DNA of 64,000 bases from a virus. Shown one piece after another: positions 41,419 to 51,516 of this stretch (within the stretch, counting starts at the first letter, position 1; every line of letters begins with the position of its first letter). The translations under genes were made by a program, and so were the position numbers. The stretch covers positions 1 through 64,000 of the IMG/VR virus record IMGVR_UViG_3300005337_000003, one strand, 5' to 3'. The notes below the pieces were generated by a model. The model saw only the letters and a program-made list of their open reading frames with translations. It was not told where the DNA came from and ran no database searches.

Positions 41419-43329
41419 CTAAAGTTTTACACCCATATTGGCCAGATAAGCTTTCATAAGCATAGCTGCATGTTCCGGATTCTTCTGCAGGTTAGGGTTC
41501 TTCATCAGTTCGTTATAATAATCCTGGGCATTCTCATTAACATCAGGAACGGTGCCCATCTCTCCCGGCACTCCAGTGAAATGAACATAGCCTGTACGGG
41601 AATCCACGTTATACTGCTTGTTGATGGAGTTGAGCCCCTGGGTTTGACCTCTGTTAGTCCATGCTTGATTAAAAGCATCCCGAATGTTCCTGCGGGCCAT
41701 TGCACGGGAATTGTCAAAAGTCTGGTTAGCCCTCACTGTGTTGTCGTACAGGTTAGTCGCCTGGGCAGCCCGAGTGCGGCTGGCCTCATTAAGAATAGCG
41801 CTGTTCTGCGCCTGGGTCTGGTTGGCTACCCCCACATTGAGATTGTTGTAGCGGCCCATGATATCAGCCGCATTGCTCAATGCCTGTCCAGACACCTGAG
41901 AAGCGCGGGAACTTAACGATTGGGGATCTGCAAAGGCTCCCAGAACCGACATAGTGGCATTAGACTGTTCATTATTACTTGCCAGCTCCCGGGTAGGGTC
42001 ATAATAAGTAGGAGTATTGGTGAAGGTTTCAAATCCTGCCTGCCAGGGAAGATACTTATTAATGTGGGAATAATCACTGGCAGCACCGGCCAGGTTAACT
42101 ATGTCCTGGGTCCAGAATGGGGTATCTGAAGGCGCAGTAGCCGGGGCTCCCCTTTGCGGGATCTGAATCACAGGAGCAGCTGCGGGGGATGTTTGGTTCT
42201 GCGGGGTTACTTCAACCTCATCCAGTTGCACCTCCATAGGATCTCTAAAACCCATAGCGTAGGCAGTATGCGCTCCCCACTGACTATCAATATCATTCAC
42301 AGTCTTATTTTTGCCTTGTGGTACAAAATACGGTGTATATCCGCGCTTAATAGATTCATTACGATGCCAGGTCTGAAAGTCTTTAACATCTGCCGGATTA
42401 TGGGGATCAAAGTCGGGATTCTGCTTAAGGTAGTCTTTGGCAAAGCGCTGCTTGAAGTCTTCAAGGACTTGCGGACTATCTAAATTCTCATAACCGAACA
42501 CATTGGTTTTACCTCTGATTTGGCCTTGCTTGACAGGAACTTGTCCTTTGTCTGCACCATACGCTGTAGGGTAAGTATATTTGGTAGGGTCGAAAAATTC
42601 ATCCCCTGTCTCAAAGCCAGGCCTTAAGTAGAATTTAGCACTGGCCGCATTGCTTGACTTTTTTTCTTTTCCCTTCTGGGCTTTAGGCAGGGCGGCAATC
42701 TTGATCTTCATCTTCACAGCTCCTCCTCTTTTCATTTCCGAAACTGAAGGTACAGCTGGCTGCTCAGGGTTAACACCGTCAACAATGCTCGACACATCAA
42801 TACCCATATCAGTAAGGTAAGGAACAGCCACCATGGGAATACCGTCAGGGAACCCCTTCATGGATTCCTGGACAAGTGATAATTTACCCAGCTTATGGTT
42901 CATATTCTGCATCATGGTCTTAGCAGTCTTTTTCTGCAAAGCATCCGAGTTTTTGTCCTGGAAGATAGCCTTGAATTTGTTCAGGTCGTATTGTTTGGCA
43001 AGTTCGGCCATGGTGTACCCGGAGGCTTTAGCTTTTTTACCAAAACTGGTCTGCAGGTTTTCATCGGCTAACTTAAGTGTCTTGTCCTTTGAAAAAAAGA
43101 ACGAGTTATCAGGGACGTTAAGCGGCGTTCCACCCTGACTATGGGGTTTGCCTCCAATGTTATATAGCTCAGGTATGCCGTCGAATGACATGGGCCCAAG
43201 CAGGATTTCCGAACGCTCGGCTTCAATGTTTGCAGCATGTTTGTCCTTACCCTTCAGCGGCTGAATTGTTTTTTTAGGCTTTGGGTTTTTGTCCTCTTCC
43301 GGTACAGTTATAATCTTGATCTTGCTCAT
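41419..43329 (-). CDS. Virion-associated protein (636 aa)
   Basis: A 636-residue protein. The N-terminus is Lys/Pro-rich and basic; residues 34-80 contain NIEAERSEILLGP, IPELYNIGGKPHSQGG and TPLNVPDNSFFFSKDK, a Gly/His motif block common to a family of conserved crAss-like and related phage proteins of unknown structure. A second basic stretch (RGGAVKMKIKIAAL) is near 207. The C-terminal third is Asn/Gln-rich and helical. A structural or DNA-associated internal role is likely. It overlaps the previous gene by four bases. Confidence 0.65.
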   Translation of the reverse strand: MSKIKIITVPEEDKNPKPKKTIQPLKGKDKHAANIEAERSEILLGPMSFDGIPELYNIGGKPHSQGGTPLNVPDNSFFFSKDKTLKLADENLQTSFGKKAKASGYTMAELAKQYDLNKFKAIFQDKNSDALQKKTAKTMMQNMNHKLGKLSLVQESMKGFPDGIPMVAVPYLTDMGIDVSSIVDGVNPEQPAVPSVSEMKRGGAVKMKIKIAALPKAQKGKEKKSSNAASAKFYLRPGFETGDEFFDPTKYTYPTAYGADKGQVPVKQGQIRGKTNVFGYENLDSPQVLEDFKQRFAKDYLKQNPDFDPHNPADVKDFQTWHRNESIKRGYTPYFVPQGKNKTVNDIDSQWGAHTAYAMGFRDPMEVQLDEVEVTPQNQTSPAAAPVIQIPQRGAPATAPSDTPFWTQDIVNLAGAASDYSHINKYLPWQAGFETFTNTPTYYDPTRELASNNEQSNATMSVLGAFADPQSLSSRASQVSGQALSNAADIMGRYNNLNVGVANQTQAQNSAILNEASRTRAAQATNLYDNTVRANQTFDNSRAMARRNIRDAFNQAWTNRGQTQGLNSINKQYNVDSRTGYVHFTGVPGEMGTVPDVNENAQDYYNELMKNPNLQKNPEHAAMLMKAYLANMGVKL

Positions 43330-45596
43330 GTGAACTGTATTTTGTATCCCTGTTTGATAAGTGAAAGTAATTCATCGTGGTCCACGTCGTAACTACCGCC
43401 TGCCTTATAGCAATTCTTAGTTCCTCCCATCCTGTAAACTTTGGAGGTCATTTGATCCGGCCTGAAAAATCCCTGATTAGGATCGTAGTCGCCCCGGCTT
43501 CCATACGATGTAGGGGCGGAATTTTCTATAGTCTGCTGCTGTTTTAGCTTCTGCTCTTGGCGGAACGAATCCGCCTGGCTTCCAGCCATGTTAATCAGGT
43601 TAAGTATAGCGCTGGGGATCTGAGAAGCTACATTTCCATCCATGCCGACAATTCCTTGCTGCATTGGTGGGGAGCTGGTTGAAGCTCCTGGTCTGAGTAC
43701 ATTTCCGAATGACATGCCGGCATTGCCTTGAACAGGCACAAACTGCTTCATAGCCGTTGAGTTTAATCCAGGAGACTGAGGCGGCGGCTGCTTAAGGCCC
43801 TGGTTGCCCCAGGCGCCGAATGGTCCGTTATAATAACCCGGCTGAGACGGAGACCCTAACGGATGCTGAGGCGCAGAGATCTGTTGGCCATCTCCTCCTC
43901 CCGACATGTCGGATGTATCAATACCCATACTCTGTAAAAAGAAAGGGTCATCTATAGCGAACTCCCCCCCATCCTGAAACATATTGATGTCATTTCGATA
44001 CATATTAGTTTTCAAATTGCCGGACAGGTAATTAATGAAGTCTGCATTCAATTGTTTACGATAACCATCGCTGCTAACTCCTTGTAGGTTTTTACCTGTA
44101 GTATATGGTATTTTAAACTTTACATCTCCGCCAAACTGTTTGGCGAAGTTCCTGGCAAAATTTGCCTTCTTAACCATCTTTGGAGTAAACTTCTCCTTAT
44201 TGGCTAGTACGTGGCTGGCAAATTCCTGAACCCCCATTTTATGTTTACTGGCCGCTGCGGTAAAGGTTCCTTTCTTGGCGGGATCCAGATGAATGCCTCC
44301 GTATTTCATAGGCTTTATTTCATTTCCCTGGGAGTCGTAAGTGATCACTCTGCCATCATCATATTGATAGGTAGTGGAATTCTCACTGAAGTTAATAGCC
44401 TTGCGGCCCGAATTTGGAATGACTAAGCCTTTTTTAGGGGCTTTGAATGTCTCTGGTGCCTTGTACTCTATGAAGGGGTTATAATTAGCGTCTCCGTATT
44501 TTAAACCTGGGTTCTTAAGATTTACATACCCGGTATCAGTAGGGGAATACTCGTTAGGATTATAAAAAGAAGGGTACTTACCAACCGAGAGCAATTCCTG
44601 CGTATTAGTACCTTCCCCGTACTGAGAAGCAGGCTTATACCCTGCCGCTACATTTTGATCATACCACTGTTGAGGTGTCAGCTTCTTAGGAGTTCCTCCC
44701 AATTGGAAAGTACGTCCTCCATATCTCGCATAGCCATTAGGGCTGTATTTCGAATTATCCATAGCAATGTTATTCATCATATAAATAAACTGTTGTTTCT
44801 TATCCTCATCACTACCCTTTAATGAATCAAAAATATCCTTAAAGTGCGAGTTGTTTTTGATCTTGTCAGACTTAAACATTTTATCGTAATGGGACTTATC
44901 GAAGGTTTGAGTTTTTGCATCATAGATCTTCTCTTGGTTCAAAAGGTAACGAATTGGCTGCAACCTGTTCACAAACTCTGTCGGGGAATTATAGTAGCCA
45001 AACTCCAGACCTCCCACAGTCCTATCCGGACGATTAGCAACAGTATTTGAATGTATATTTTTAACGGTAGTAGCTGGAATCCTTTTACCTCCCTCATCTA
45101 GCACATGGCCAAACTCATGCACAGGAATAGTCTCAAATCCTGGAAAACCAGAACCGTGCTGGTACTCATTCTCCAGGTAAACATTCCCGTTCACATGCTC
45201 TCCGGATATCACACCTGGCCTTTTGCCTATAGACTTTTTATAGATAACTTTCGCATTATCAAGATTCTTTAATCTAGCAACCTGTTCTTTTTTAGGGTCT
45301 GTGAACCCCTCTGACTGCAATCGCTCTAAATATTTAGGGGAATTAACGTAAGCTCGTAGCCATTCCCGCTGCTTATTAGTCTCTCCTCCATCCTGTTTCA
45401 AAGGATACTCATTCACATAATCACCACTGAATTCATAATCTTCTCCAGGAAACATCAACTTGACATTACCATTATTATCTACTCCCACAACGGGGTGATC
45501 AACCCCCCTCATAGTGATACTGGAAGATGGGATCCTGAGCGCAGGCTCATTTCTGTCTTTTGAATTTCGCTTATATCCCGTCTTACTGACTTTCAT
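43326..45596 (-). CDS. Zincin-type metallopeptidase-containing virion protein (756 aa)
   Basis: A 756-residue protein. The N-terminal region HPVVGVDNNGNVKLMFPGEDY is followed by a short peptidase domain: IPVHEFGHVLDEGG with HEFGH at 160-164, and NSPTEFVNR with Glu207 as probable third zinc ligand. Two basic repeats later (YGGIHLDPAKKGTFTAAASK and KKANFARNFAKQFGG) belong to a module frequent in phage internal proteins of this group. The C-terminus is YDVDHDELLSLIKQGY. A protease could process virion proteins or degrade host envelope protein. Located directly after the muzzle-like gene. Confidence 0.7.
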   Translation of the reverse strand: MKVSKTGYKRNSKDRNEPALRIPSSSITMRGVDHPVVGVDNNGNVKLMFPGEDYEFSGDYVNEYPLKQDGGETNKQREWLRAYVNSPKYLERLQSEGFTDPKKEQVARLKNLDNAKVIYKKSIGKRPGVISGEHVNGNVYLENEYQHGSGFPGFETIPVHEFGHVLDEGGKRIPATTVKNIHSNTVANRPDRTVGGLEFGYYNSPTEFVNRLQPIRYLLNQEKIYDAKTQTFDKSHYDKMFKSDKIKNNSHFKDIFDSLKGSDEDKKQQFIYMMNNIAMDNSKYSPNGYARYGGRTFQLGGTPKKLTPQQWYDQNVAAGYKPASQYGEGTNTQELLSVGKYPSFYNPNEYSPTDTGYVNLKNPGLKYGDANYNPFIEYKAPETFKAPKKGLVIPNSGRKAINFSENSTTYQYDDGRVITYDSQGNEIKPMKYGGIHLDPAKKGTFTAAASKHKMGVQEFASHVLANKEKFTPKMVKKANFARNFAKQFGGDVKFKIPYTTGKNLQGVSSDGYRKQLNADFINYLSGNLKTNMYRNDINMFQDGGEFAIDDPFFLQSMGIDTSDMSGGGDGQQISAPQHPLGSPSQPGYYNGPFGAWGNQGLKQPPPQSPGLNSTAMKQFVPVQGNAGMSFGNVLRPGASTSSPPMQQGIVGMDGNVASQIPSAILNLINMAGSQADSFRQEQKLKQQQTIENSAPTSYGSRGDYDPNQGFFRPDQMTSKVYRMGGTKNCYKAGGSYDVDHDELLSLIKQGYKIQFT

Positions 45597-45614
45597 GGTA
45601 TGAAGATACAGATT

Positions 45615-48600
45615 TTATCGGTTAGAATAAAGTGTCTTGTTAACTGCAAAAATCATGACAAAGCGTTTATCTCCACACACTTTACGGCGTAGGAAGACAT
45701 ATCCCAGGTAACCACGAAAAGCTTTTTGCTCTGTCTGATCCTTATTATAATTTATATTAGCATTATTCAGATCCATAATATACCCATTCGGTTCTGTGTT
45801 CCATATAGGCCTGTAGGCTGTAGATACCCTGTTAAGGGTTAAGTCGTAGAACATATTAATCCTGAACTTATTCTCCTTCATCTCATAAAGAACCTTGGTA
45901 TGGTCGGAAGCTACTATCGGATACTGAAGATCGTCCCACGGGGAGTCCGGCGAACTTAAAACCAGTTTTAAAAGTCCTGAACACTGCTCGTTGTTATAAA
46001 CCACTACCTCGTCAAATGTTTCATTTAAAAACATATATCGGTCATAGCAATTATCGGCATATTTATATACCTCCTGGTAGTACTCAAGGCTCTTGGTAAT
46101 ATTAACCACACCTTTATCATCATTCAGATATTCCAGCTCAAATGGATAATCTACACCATAATAATTACAAAATAAATCACACCTATTGTTATGTCGCCAT
46201 ATACCATTACCTTTTATGGTATTAAAGTTTTTAAGCGAAGGCATAACAAGATCCGGATGCCAGTCATTAGCACTTAACCATTTTTTCTCACGTATATCAT
46301 AGCTTATTGTCCACGAAGCTGGTTGGAAGAATTGAGTATCCTCAAGGGTAAAAGTAAATAGCAGCGGGCCTTGCGGTTGGTCATCTCCTGTATCTTCAGC
46401 TGGGTAATAACCAAAAACATTACCGGAAATGTGATTTACGAATTTGAGCTCGACTACGTTTGTAAATTTATAATCTTTTTTGGTAAAATACACAACATGG
46501 TTCTCGCCGTCATATACTGCCTGGTAACCTATGCCTATCACGGGGTTATTCCGGTGTGGAAAATCAGGAAAATCTACCAGTAGATTATAGGGCATATAGA
46601 TGGAAAACCACCACAGTCTTTCAGGCATTATAAGATCTATAAGTCCCCCGGTAATAGTAAATATTCTGAGCTGCTCAGGGCATACCCAATAAATGCCGGA
46701 TGGAGTATTAACGACACTGAGACTCTCCTGAGTAGCTCCCACCTGATAGGATCGATCAGCGTTACTTAGAGACTGGGCCTCTCGACTTAAGAAAGATCCG
46801 CTGCCAATAGTAATAGAAGTGACTGACAACTCTAACTGTTCATTACCCTGGATCATTACCGGGTTATCCGATTTAAATATAACAATGGCACCAGTCGCCC
46901 CTATGGATTTAATAGTAGAAATATTAGATTTAAATTCCCGGTAATCATTGGCCTTAAATATCGTCCAGGCATTTACAACTGATCCATTCTGCTGAGGCAG
47001 TGAGTAAATTACCCTCCTTGGGTGGTAGACATAACAATTCTCAGCGACTATAGGATCATAATAAACAGGCTGACCATAAGACCATGAAACCATATTGACA
47101 AACGACCTGGAAGCACTTAAAGAATAGTCATACTTATAAAAATTATCCGACTTGATCACATCTGGATCAGCCTTAAACATAGCCACTGTATTAGTGTAGG
47201 TCTCCGAATCATAATGTCTTTTCTGTACAGGTTCATCCCAATCTCTATAACCCAGGTTAATCTCAGACTCAACGTAAAAATCACGCACACTGGAAACAAA
47301 CAAATAAAAATAAGCATTCTTCACAATGAAATAAGATTGGGTCTTAGTAGCATCGTTTATGAAAGTGTCGGAAGTGGATGGTTTACGATCCAGGGCCCTA
47401 AAGCCTGTGGGGAGCCAGGGTGAGGCGCTATAGTTATTCAGTTGCGTGTTGCCTGCTTTGCCTCCACCAGTGGTTAATCCTACGATTGAGCCGCCCAGGT
47501 TGTTAGCAATACCCTTAGTCATATCCGATACATCGAATTTTTTAGTATTAGCCCAGTATGAAGGATATTGTAACATACGAGCTTTGAGATAGTCAAACTC
47601 AAATCCGTCAAATTGCTTATACAGCCAGTCATAGAAAAAATACATAGTGTTCTTTTCCGTATACCTGGTTATATATACATCCCCACAAAAGATTACAGGA
47701 GAGGTGAAAGCATCGTTTACGCTAGATATTTCTATGTAGTTTACACAGCCTGTGGGAACCTTCTTAGTGCTGCCGGGTTGTCCATATTGGTTTCGCAGCC
47801 TCTCCTTAAGGGAAGCATACAGGGAGCTGGCAGTAGTGACTACATTATATGTAGTAGGGGAGTAATGGATATCTGAAGCCCCTGAAAACCCAGCCTGAAC
47901 AGTTCCTACAGTCTGCTTTGTATTATCTATGGCCAACGCACTCAGATCGGTAGGTATTGCCATGTCCACAGTCGTCTGAACTGCTACTGTTGAACTGCGA
48001 TAAAAATTGTTTATCCTTTTATTGCCATCAAATTCCTGAAAGGTGGGGCCTAGGTAAACACTACGGTTAATTCGATACCTGAGTGGGTAGGCATTAAAAT
48101 ACTTGTTGTAAAAACAATGCGATATCTGCTGCAGGGCATATTGTTGATATTGCGACATGTGTAATATCGCATCCATCACATTATCTATGCCTTCGCCCCA
48201 GAATTGTACAAACATGGATAAGCCTCCCATGGCGGCGCCCCGCAAGAAACCGCCGATAGATTTGCCTAATCCTCCAACAAGCTGGCTGACTTTTCCCCCG
48301 CCTCCGAATATTCCGTCCAGTACATTGCCCGATGAAATATTGGCTCGTTCCTGTTGCTCTATGGGAGTAACTGTCATATCCCTGGCCTCCACAATGTCAC
48401 CGCTATCTGCCTCCACATTCTCTATAGAGTCGTGGTCGTCTATTTTGCTGGAAAGAGCTCCAAGTATACCTGAAATGCCAATAGCTGTAGCTCCAGCAAC
48501 CGTCAACGCACTAGAGCCCGGTATGATGCTATTAGCTACTGAACTGGATCTGGAGCCTACCAGTTTTGAAACCCCTATGCCTATGCCCACAATAGTGGCT

Positions 48601-50540
48601 ATGAACCAGGCAGCATTAGTGGGTAATCTATGCATAGGATGTTCCTGAGGCTGATAAAATTTCAAAACTGCTTCCCCCTGGACAGCGCCATCAACTGCAA
48701 TTTCCTGCATTGATAAAAATGTCCTCCTAAACATCGTATCCGGAGAATGGAAAGTCACCAGATCCTTATTATAACTGGTGTTAGGATTTAGATTCGCAGT
48801 AACACCAGTAATAGCTGTAGTAGTAGTCGGAGTTGTGGAAATATAGGGATCAGCCCCTAGGTCATTATAAGGAAAGTTAGGGTAAACACCTTGTTTTCCT
48901 GAACTATCCAACAGGTTATAATTGAATGTATTGTTTACAATTCCTTTAGCTATTACGGTTTTATTTCCCTCTCGACTGGCTACCAGTATTTCGTATCCTA
49001 CAATATTTGGTATTAAGTTGCCGTCATTATCTACAGGAGGCTTAATATTTGAAAATTTTACTCCCAAAATGCGAATAACCGGAACGGTCAGTGGCGATAT
49101 AGGTGTTTCAGAATAAATATCTGTATAATTTAAAGCAGTGGACCTTAATGGGAATTTATGGTGCCTTACTTTTTTACCGCATAAATTTCCCCACACTTCG
49201 GGCTTATTTGTTGGGTACCTTTCTTCCGTCTCATAATAACCCATTTCCCCTTCGGCTATCTGATATCCTCCATCCCCCAATGCTGTTATGGTTGTGTTAG
49301 TAATTGTAGCAGTATTCAAATTCTCAAAGAAGAAGGTGTCATCGAATATCCCGGTAGCCGCGTCATCCTCCCCAGAATAAGGAGCCCTACCAGGTATATC
49401 AAAATCAGGACTCCTGTCTGAATCAGCATATACAAGCCGGATAGACAAATTGTAATTTTCATCCCGCATAGCTGACAGGTTAGTACCTCCATTACGGTAA
49501 TAATCGGCCGGGTACTCCACGATAGTAAAATGAGTAATGATCTGGTTAGCTAACGGCTGATAATTAAAATCAAATTTACTTTTAGGCCCAATGCGTAATA
49601 AACGATCTGATAATTCTACCATTGAGTTGGAACTTACCATGAGGGGATTGGTAATGGGAATAAATTCCAGGGGCACAACCACTAAGGTTTCAGGCAAAAT
49701 ATCCACCAGGATAGAAGTTTGAGTGATAGAGAATAATCCGTATCTTCTAGCAACAGGCTGTTGGTTTACAATAGCAATTACAACAAATTCATACTGATCA
49801 TAAGACTGGTCCAAATCGGATAGCAGAAATTCCACTGATCCTGACAAATTCTCATGGGAAAATAATGATATAGGTTTAGTAGGCACTGAATAATTTGTCA
49901 CCTTTTGACCATTCGCAGTGTACGCTGCAAGCCCATAATAAGTACCGTTTGGAAGGTTGCCTCCACTGCTTCCTTTATGTGCTGAGATGCATGGCAGTTT
50001 ACTGGGAGGATGGAGCTTGATCTTATCTGTATCCAGGGTTAACGGATTGTCGGGAACGAATACCCGGCAGCCGTTCGTGTCAGTTGTGTAGGTTCCCTTA
50101 TAGGGAATATTTGAAGGATTTATCTGCCTATCGGGGTTGCGGTGATTATCGGATATGTAAATGCTCCAGGAACAATCAAAATTCATCTTGGCCACTCCCG
50201 TGATCAAGTTTTGACGATTCCAGTTCAGACCCCGATCGTTCACTGCCTTGGTATAGGTCGCAGACATATCCCGAAAAAGTCCTAACTCTGAATCAATATC
50301 ATCTGTTGAACAGATAGCCCATAGATCTTCGTACATATAGACCATCCCGATTATCTGATATGGCGCCTCTATAAGCTTGTAATTTGCAGGCTCGTTTAGT
50401 CGAGCCCCTCCGTCCCCACTGCTCCAACCAGTAGTTGCGTTTCGGGCATGGGTGTATTCCCCCGAGACAGTAAAGCCCGTAGCGCCGTTGTCAGTTAAGC
50501 CCCCGGAAAAGGTATTAATATCCCCAGGATTGCCAGCCAT
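45615..50540 (-). CDS. Muzzle/stabilisation-type tail protein (about 1641 aa)
   Basis: A 1641-residue protein beginning MAGNPGDINTFSGGLTDNGA. The opening FxGG-plus-Asp pattern and the beta-propeller-like repeats that follow (YQIIGMVYMYEDLWAI; NLPNGTYYGLAAYTANGQ) match the large muzzle protein closing the tail of crAss-like particles. A Gly/Ala-rich hydrophobic tract (FIATIVGIGIGVSKLVG, then VAGATAIGISGILGALS) lies near residues 650-700. The start at 50540 is preferred over 50642, which would overlap the upstream gene by 128 bases. It is the first gene after the ring-protein candidates, as expected. Confidence 0.75.
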   Translation of the reverse strand: MAGNPGDINTFSGGLTDNGATGFTVSGEYTHARNATTGWSSGDGGARLNEPANYKLIEAPYQIIGMVYMYEDLWAICSTDDIDSELGLFRDMSATYTKAVNDRGLNWNRQNLITGVAKMNFDCSWSIYISDNHRNPDRQINPSNIPYKGTYTTDTNGCRVFVPDNPLTLDTDKIKLHPPSKLPCISAHKGSSGGNLPNGTYYGLAAYTANGQKVTNYSVPTKPISLFSHENLSGSVEFLLSDLDQSYDQYEFVVIAIVNQQPVARRYGLFSITQTSILVDILPETLVVVPLEFIPITNPLMVSSNSMVELSDRLLRIGPKSKFDFNYQPLANQIITHFTIVEYPADYYRNGGTNLSAMRDENYNLSIRLVYADSDRSPDFDIPGRAPYSGEDDAATGIFDDTFFFENLNTATITNTTITALGDGGYQIAEGEMGYYETEERYPTNKPEVWGNLCGKKVRHHKFPLRSTALNYTDIYSETPISPLTVPVIRILGVKFSNIKPPVDNDGNLIPNIVGYEILVASREGNKTVIAKGIVNNTFNYNLLDSSGKQGVYPNFPYNDLGADPYISTTPTTTTAITGVTANLNPNTSYNKDLVTFHSPDTMFRRTFLSMQEIAVDGAVQGEAVLKFYQPQEHPMHRLPTNAAWFIATIVGIGIGVSKLVGSRSSSVANSIIPGSSALTVAGATAIGISGILGALSSKIDDHDSIENVEADSGDIVEARDMTVTPIEQQERANISSGNVLDGIFGGGGKVSQLVGGLGKSIGGFLRGAAMGGLSMFVQFWGEGIDNVMDAILHMSQYQQYALQQISHCFYNKYFNAYPLRYRINRSVYLGPTFQEFDGNKRINNFYRSSTVAVQTTVDMAIPTDLSALAIDNTKQTVGTVQAGFSGASDIHYSPTTYNVVTTASSLYASLKERLRNQYGQPGSTKKVPTGCVNYIEISSVNDAFTSPVIFCGDVYITRYTEKNTMYFFYDWLYKQFDGFEFDYLKARMLQYPSYWANTKKFDVSDMTKGIANNLGGSIVGLTTGGGKAGNTQLNNYSASPWLPTGFRALDRKPSTSDTFINDATKTQSYFIVKNAYFYLFVSSVRDFYVESEINLGYRDWDEPVQKRHYDSETYTNTVAMFKADPDVIKSDNFYKYDYSLSASRSFVNMVSWSYGQPVYYDPIVAENCYVYHPRRVIYSLPQQNGSVVNAWTIFKANDYREFKSNISTIKSIGATGAIVIFKSDNPVMIQGNEQLELSVTSITIGSGSFLSREAQSLSNADRSYQVGATQESLSVVNTPSGIYWVCPEQLRIFTITGGLIDLIMPERLWWFSIYMPYNLLVDFPDFPHRNNPVIGIGYQAVYDGENHVVYFTKKDYKFTNVVELKFVNHISGNVFGYYPAEDTGDDQPQGPLLFTFTLEDTQFFQPASWTISYDIREKKWLSANDWHPDLVMPSLKNFNTIKGNGIWRHNNRCDLFCNYYGVDYPFELEYLNDDKGVVNITKSLEYYQEVYKYADNCYDRYMFLNETFDEVVVYNNEQCSGLLKLVLSSPDSPWDDLQYPIVASDHTKVLYEMKENKFRINMFYDLTLNRVSTAYRPIWNTEPNGYIMDLNNANINYNKDQTEQKAFRGYLGYVFLRRKVCGDKRFVMIFAVNKTLYSNR

Positions 50541-51516
50541 AGAAATAACGTTTAACAAACATATCCACGTACCGGGCATTAAATGCCTTCCGGTTAAGCG
50601 CCCAGGTATCCTGAATCTCTTTGAAGTTAGGCATACGGACAATACTGATCGCTTCGACCCTGGCCCTGCGGAGTTCCTCTTTTATATATCCCAACTTCTG
50701 ACCTACATCTTCTCCGTTCAAATACAGGTTCTCCAGGATCCGGTGCTTGACCTTATATTCGTAATACTCAGTAATCTTGGGCCTGTCCACAACCAACAGA
50801 TTACCCTCAGAGTCTTCGAGTATTCCTTCATAGTTAATATAAAGCTGGCCGCAGTTGAGATTAGAATATAGGAAGTCATCCTTGATCCATATCTTATCAG
50901 AACAATGTACATGTCTGTTTGGGCATGTTCCCGGTATGTTAAGCGACTCCACCAATCTGACTGGTATTAGTCGGTGCCATTTATGTATCTGTGTCTGCAG
51001 TATCTGAACCAACTCAAAAGCTTCCCCTTTACAGTTCATAAACACCCTGGGCTTAACACACGGATCTCCCATGAGGTGCAAAGGATTAAAACCTGGGACC
51101 GGCGTAAGGGTAGGAGTACACTCACCGCAATTACCACAGCCTCCACAACTCGATACGGACTGCGGACAGCTGGAACTATTGCAATTTTCCGTTACTGGCG
51201 GTGCGTCGCTATACTGCGGATACGGCACGACGTCTGTACGTATACCTTGCGGCGGAATGATGGTCCTGGAACCCTGATCGATTAAAAGTCCAAAGTTAAA
51301 AGCATAGTAGTCTCTGGGAAGCCGGCAATGGCCATTATTAATTTCAAGTATCTCCTCCTTTGTTTGGAATATCCTCAAGCCCAGGTCTTGGGTAACCCAC
51401 CGGACTACCCGTATAAGCTCCTGTGGATCTATCAGGCTGGCCTGGGCGTAACTCCTGAAATCCACCATGACGTCAGCCATCAAGGAATCGAATGTCTTAT
51501 ACTTTAAATTATTCAC
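50515..51516 (-). CDS. Ring/tail-knob structural protein candidate (333 aa)
   Basis: A 333-residue protein. The N-terminus MNNLKYKTFDSLMADVMVDF, then ASLIDPQELIRVVRWVTQDLG, resembles the small ring proteins stacked below the portal in crAss-like tails, with an elongated helix followed by a beta region (CRLPRDYYAFNFG). A cysteine-rich insertion (SSCGGCGNCGECTP) near residue 115 is unusual. The C-terminal helices end with FVKRYFYGWQSWGY. The function is inferred from position immediately before the muzzle-like gene. Confidence 0.6.
   Translation of the reverse strand: MNNLKYKTFDSLMADVMVDFRSYAQASLIDPQELIRVVRWVTQDLGLRIFQTKEEILEINNGHCRLPRDYYAFNFGLLIDQGSRTIIPPQGIRTDVVPYPQYSDAPPVTENCNSSSCPQSVSSCGGCGNCGECTPTLTPVPGFNPLHLMGDPCVKPRVFMNCKGEAFELVQILQTQIHKWHRLIPVRLVESLNIPGTCPNRHVHCSDKIWIKDDFLYSNLNCGQLYINYEGILEDSEGNLLVVDRPKITEYYEYKVKHRILENLYLNGEDVGQKLGYIKEELRRARVEAISIVRMPNFKEIQDTWALNRKAFNARYVDMFVKRYFYGWQSWGY

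Noticed and set aside
48157-48648. Long plus-strand open frame of 163 codons opposite the muzzle-like gene
   Set aside because: It is antisense to a continuous 1641-residue gene with protein-like sequence; its own translation is Ser/Pro/Met-rich and unlike a real protein.
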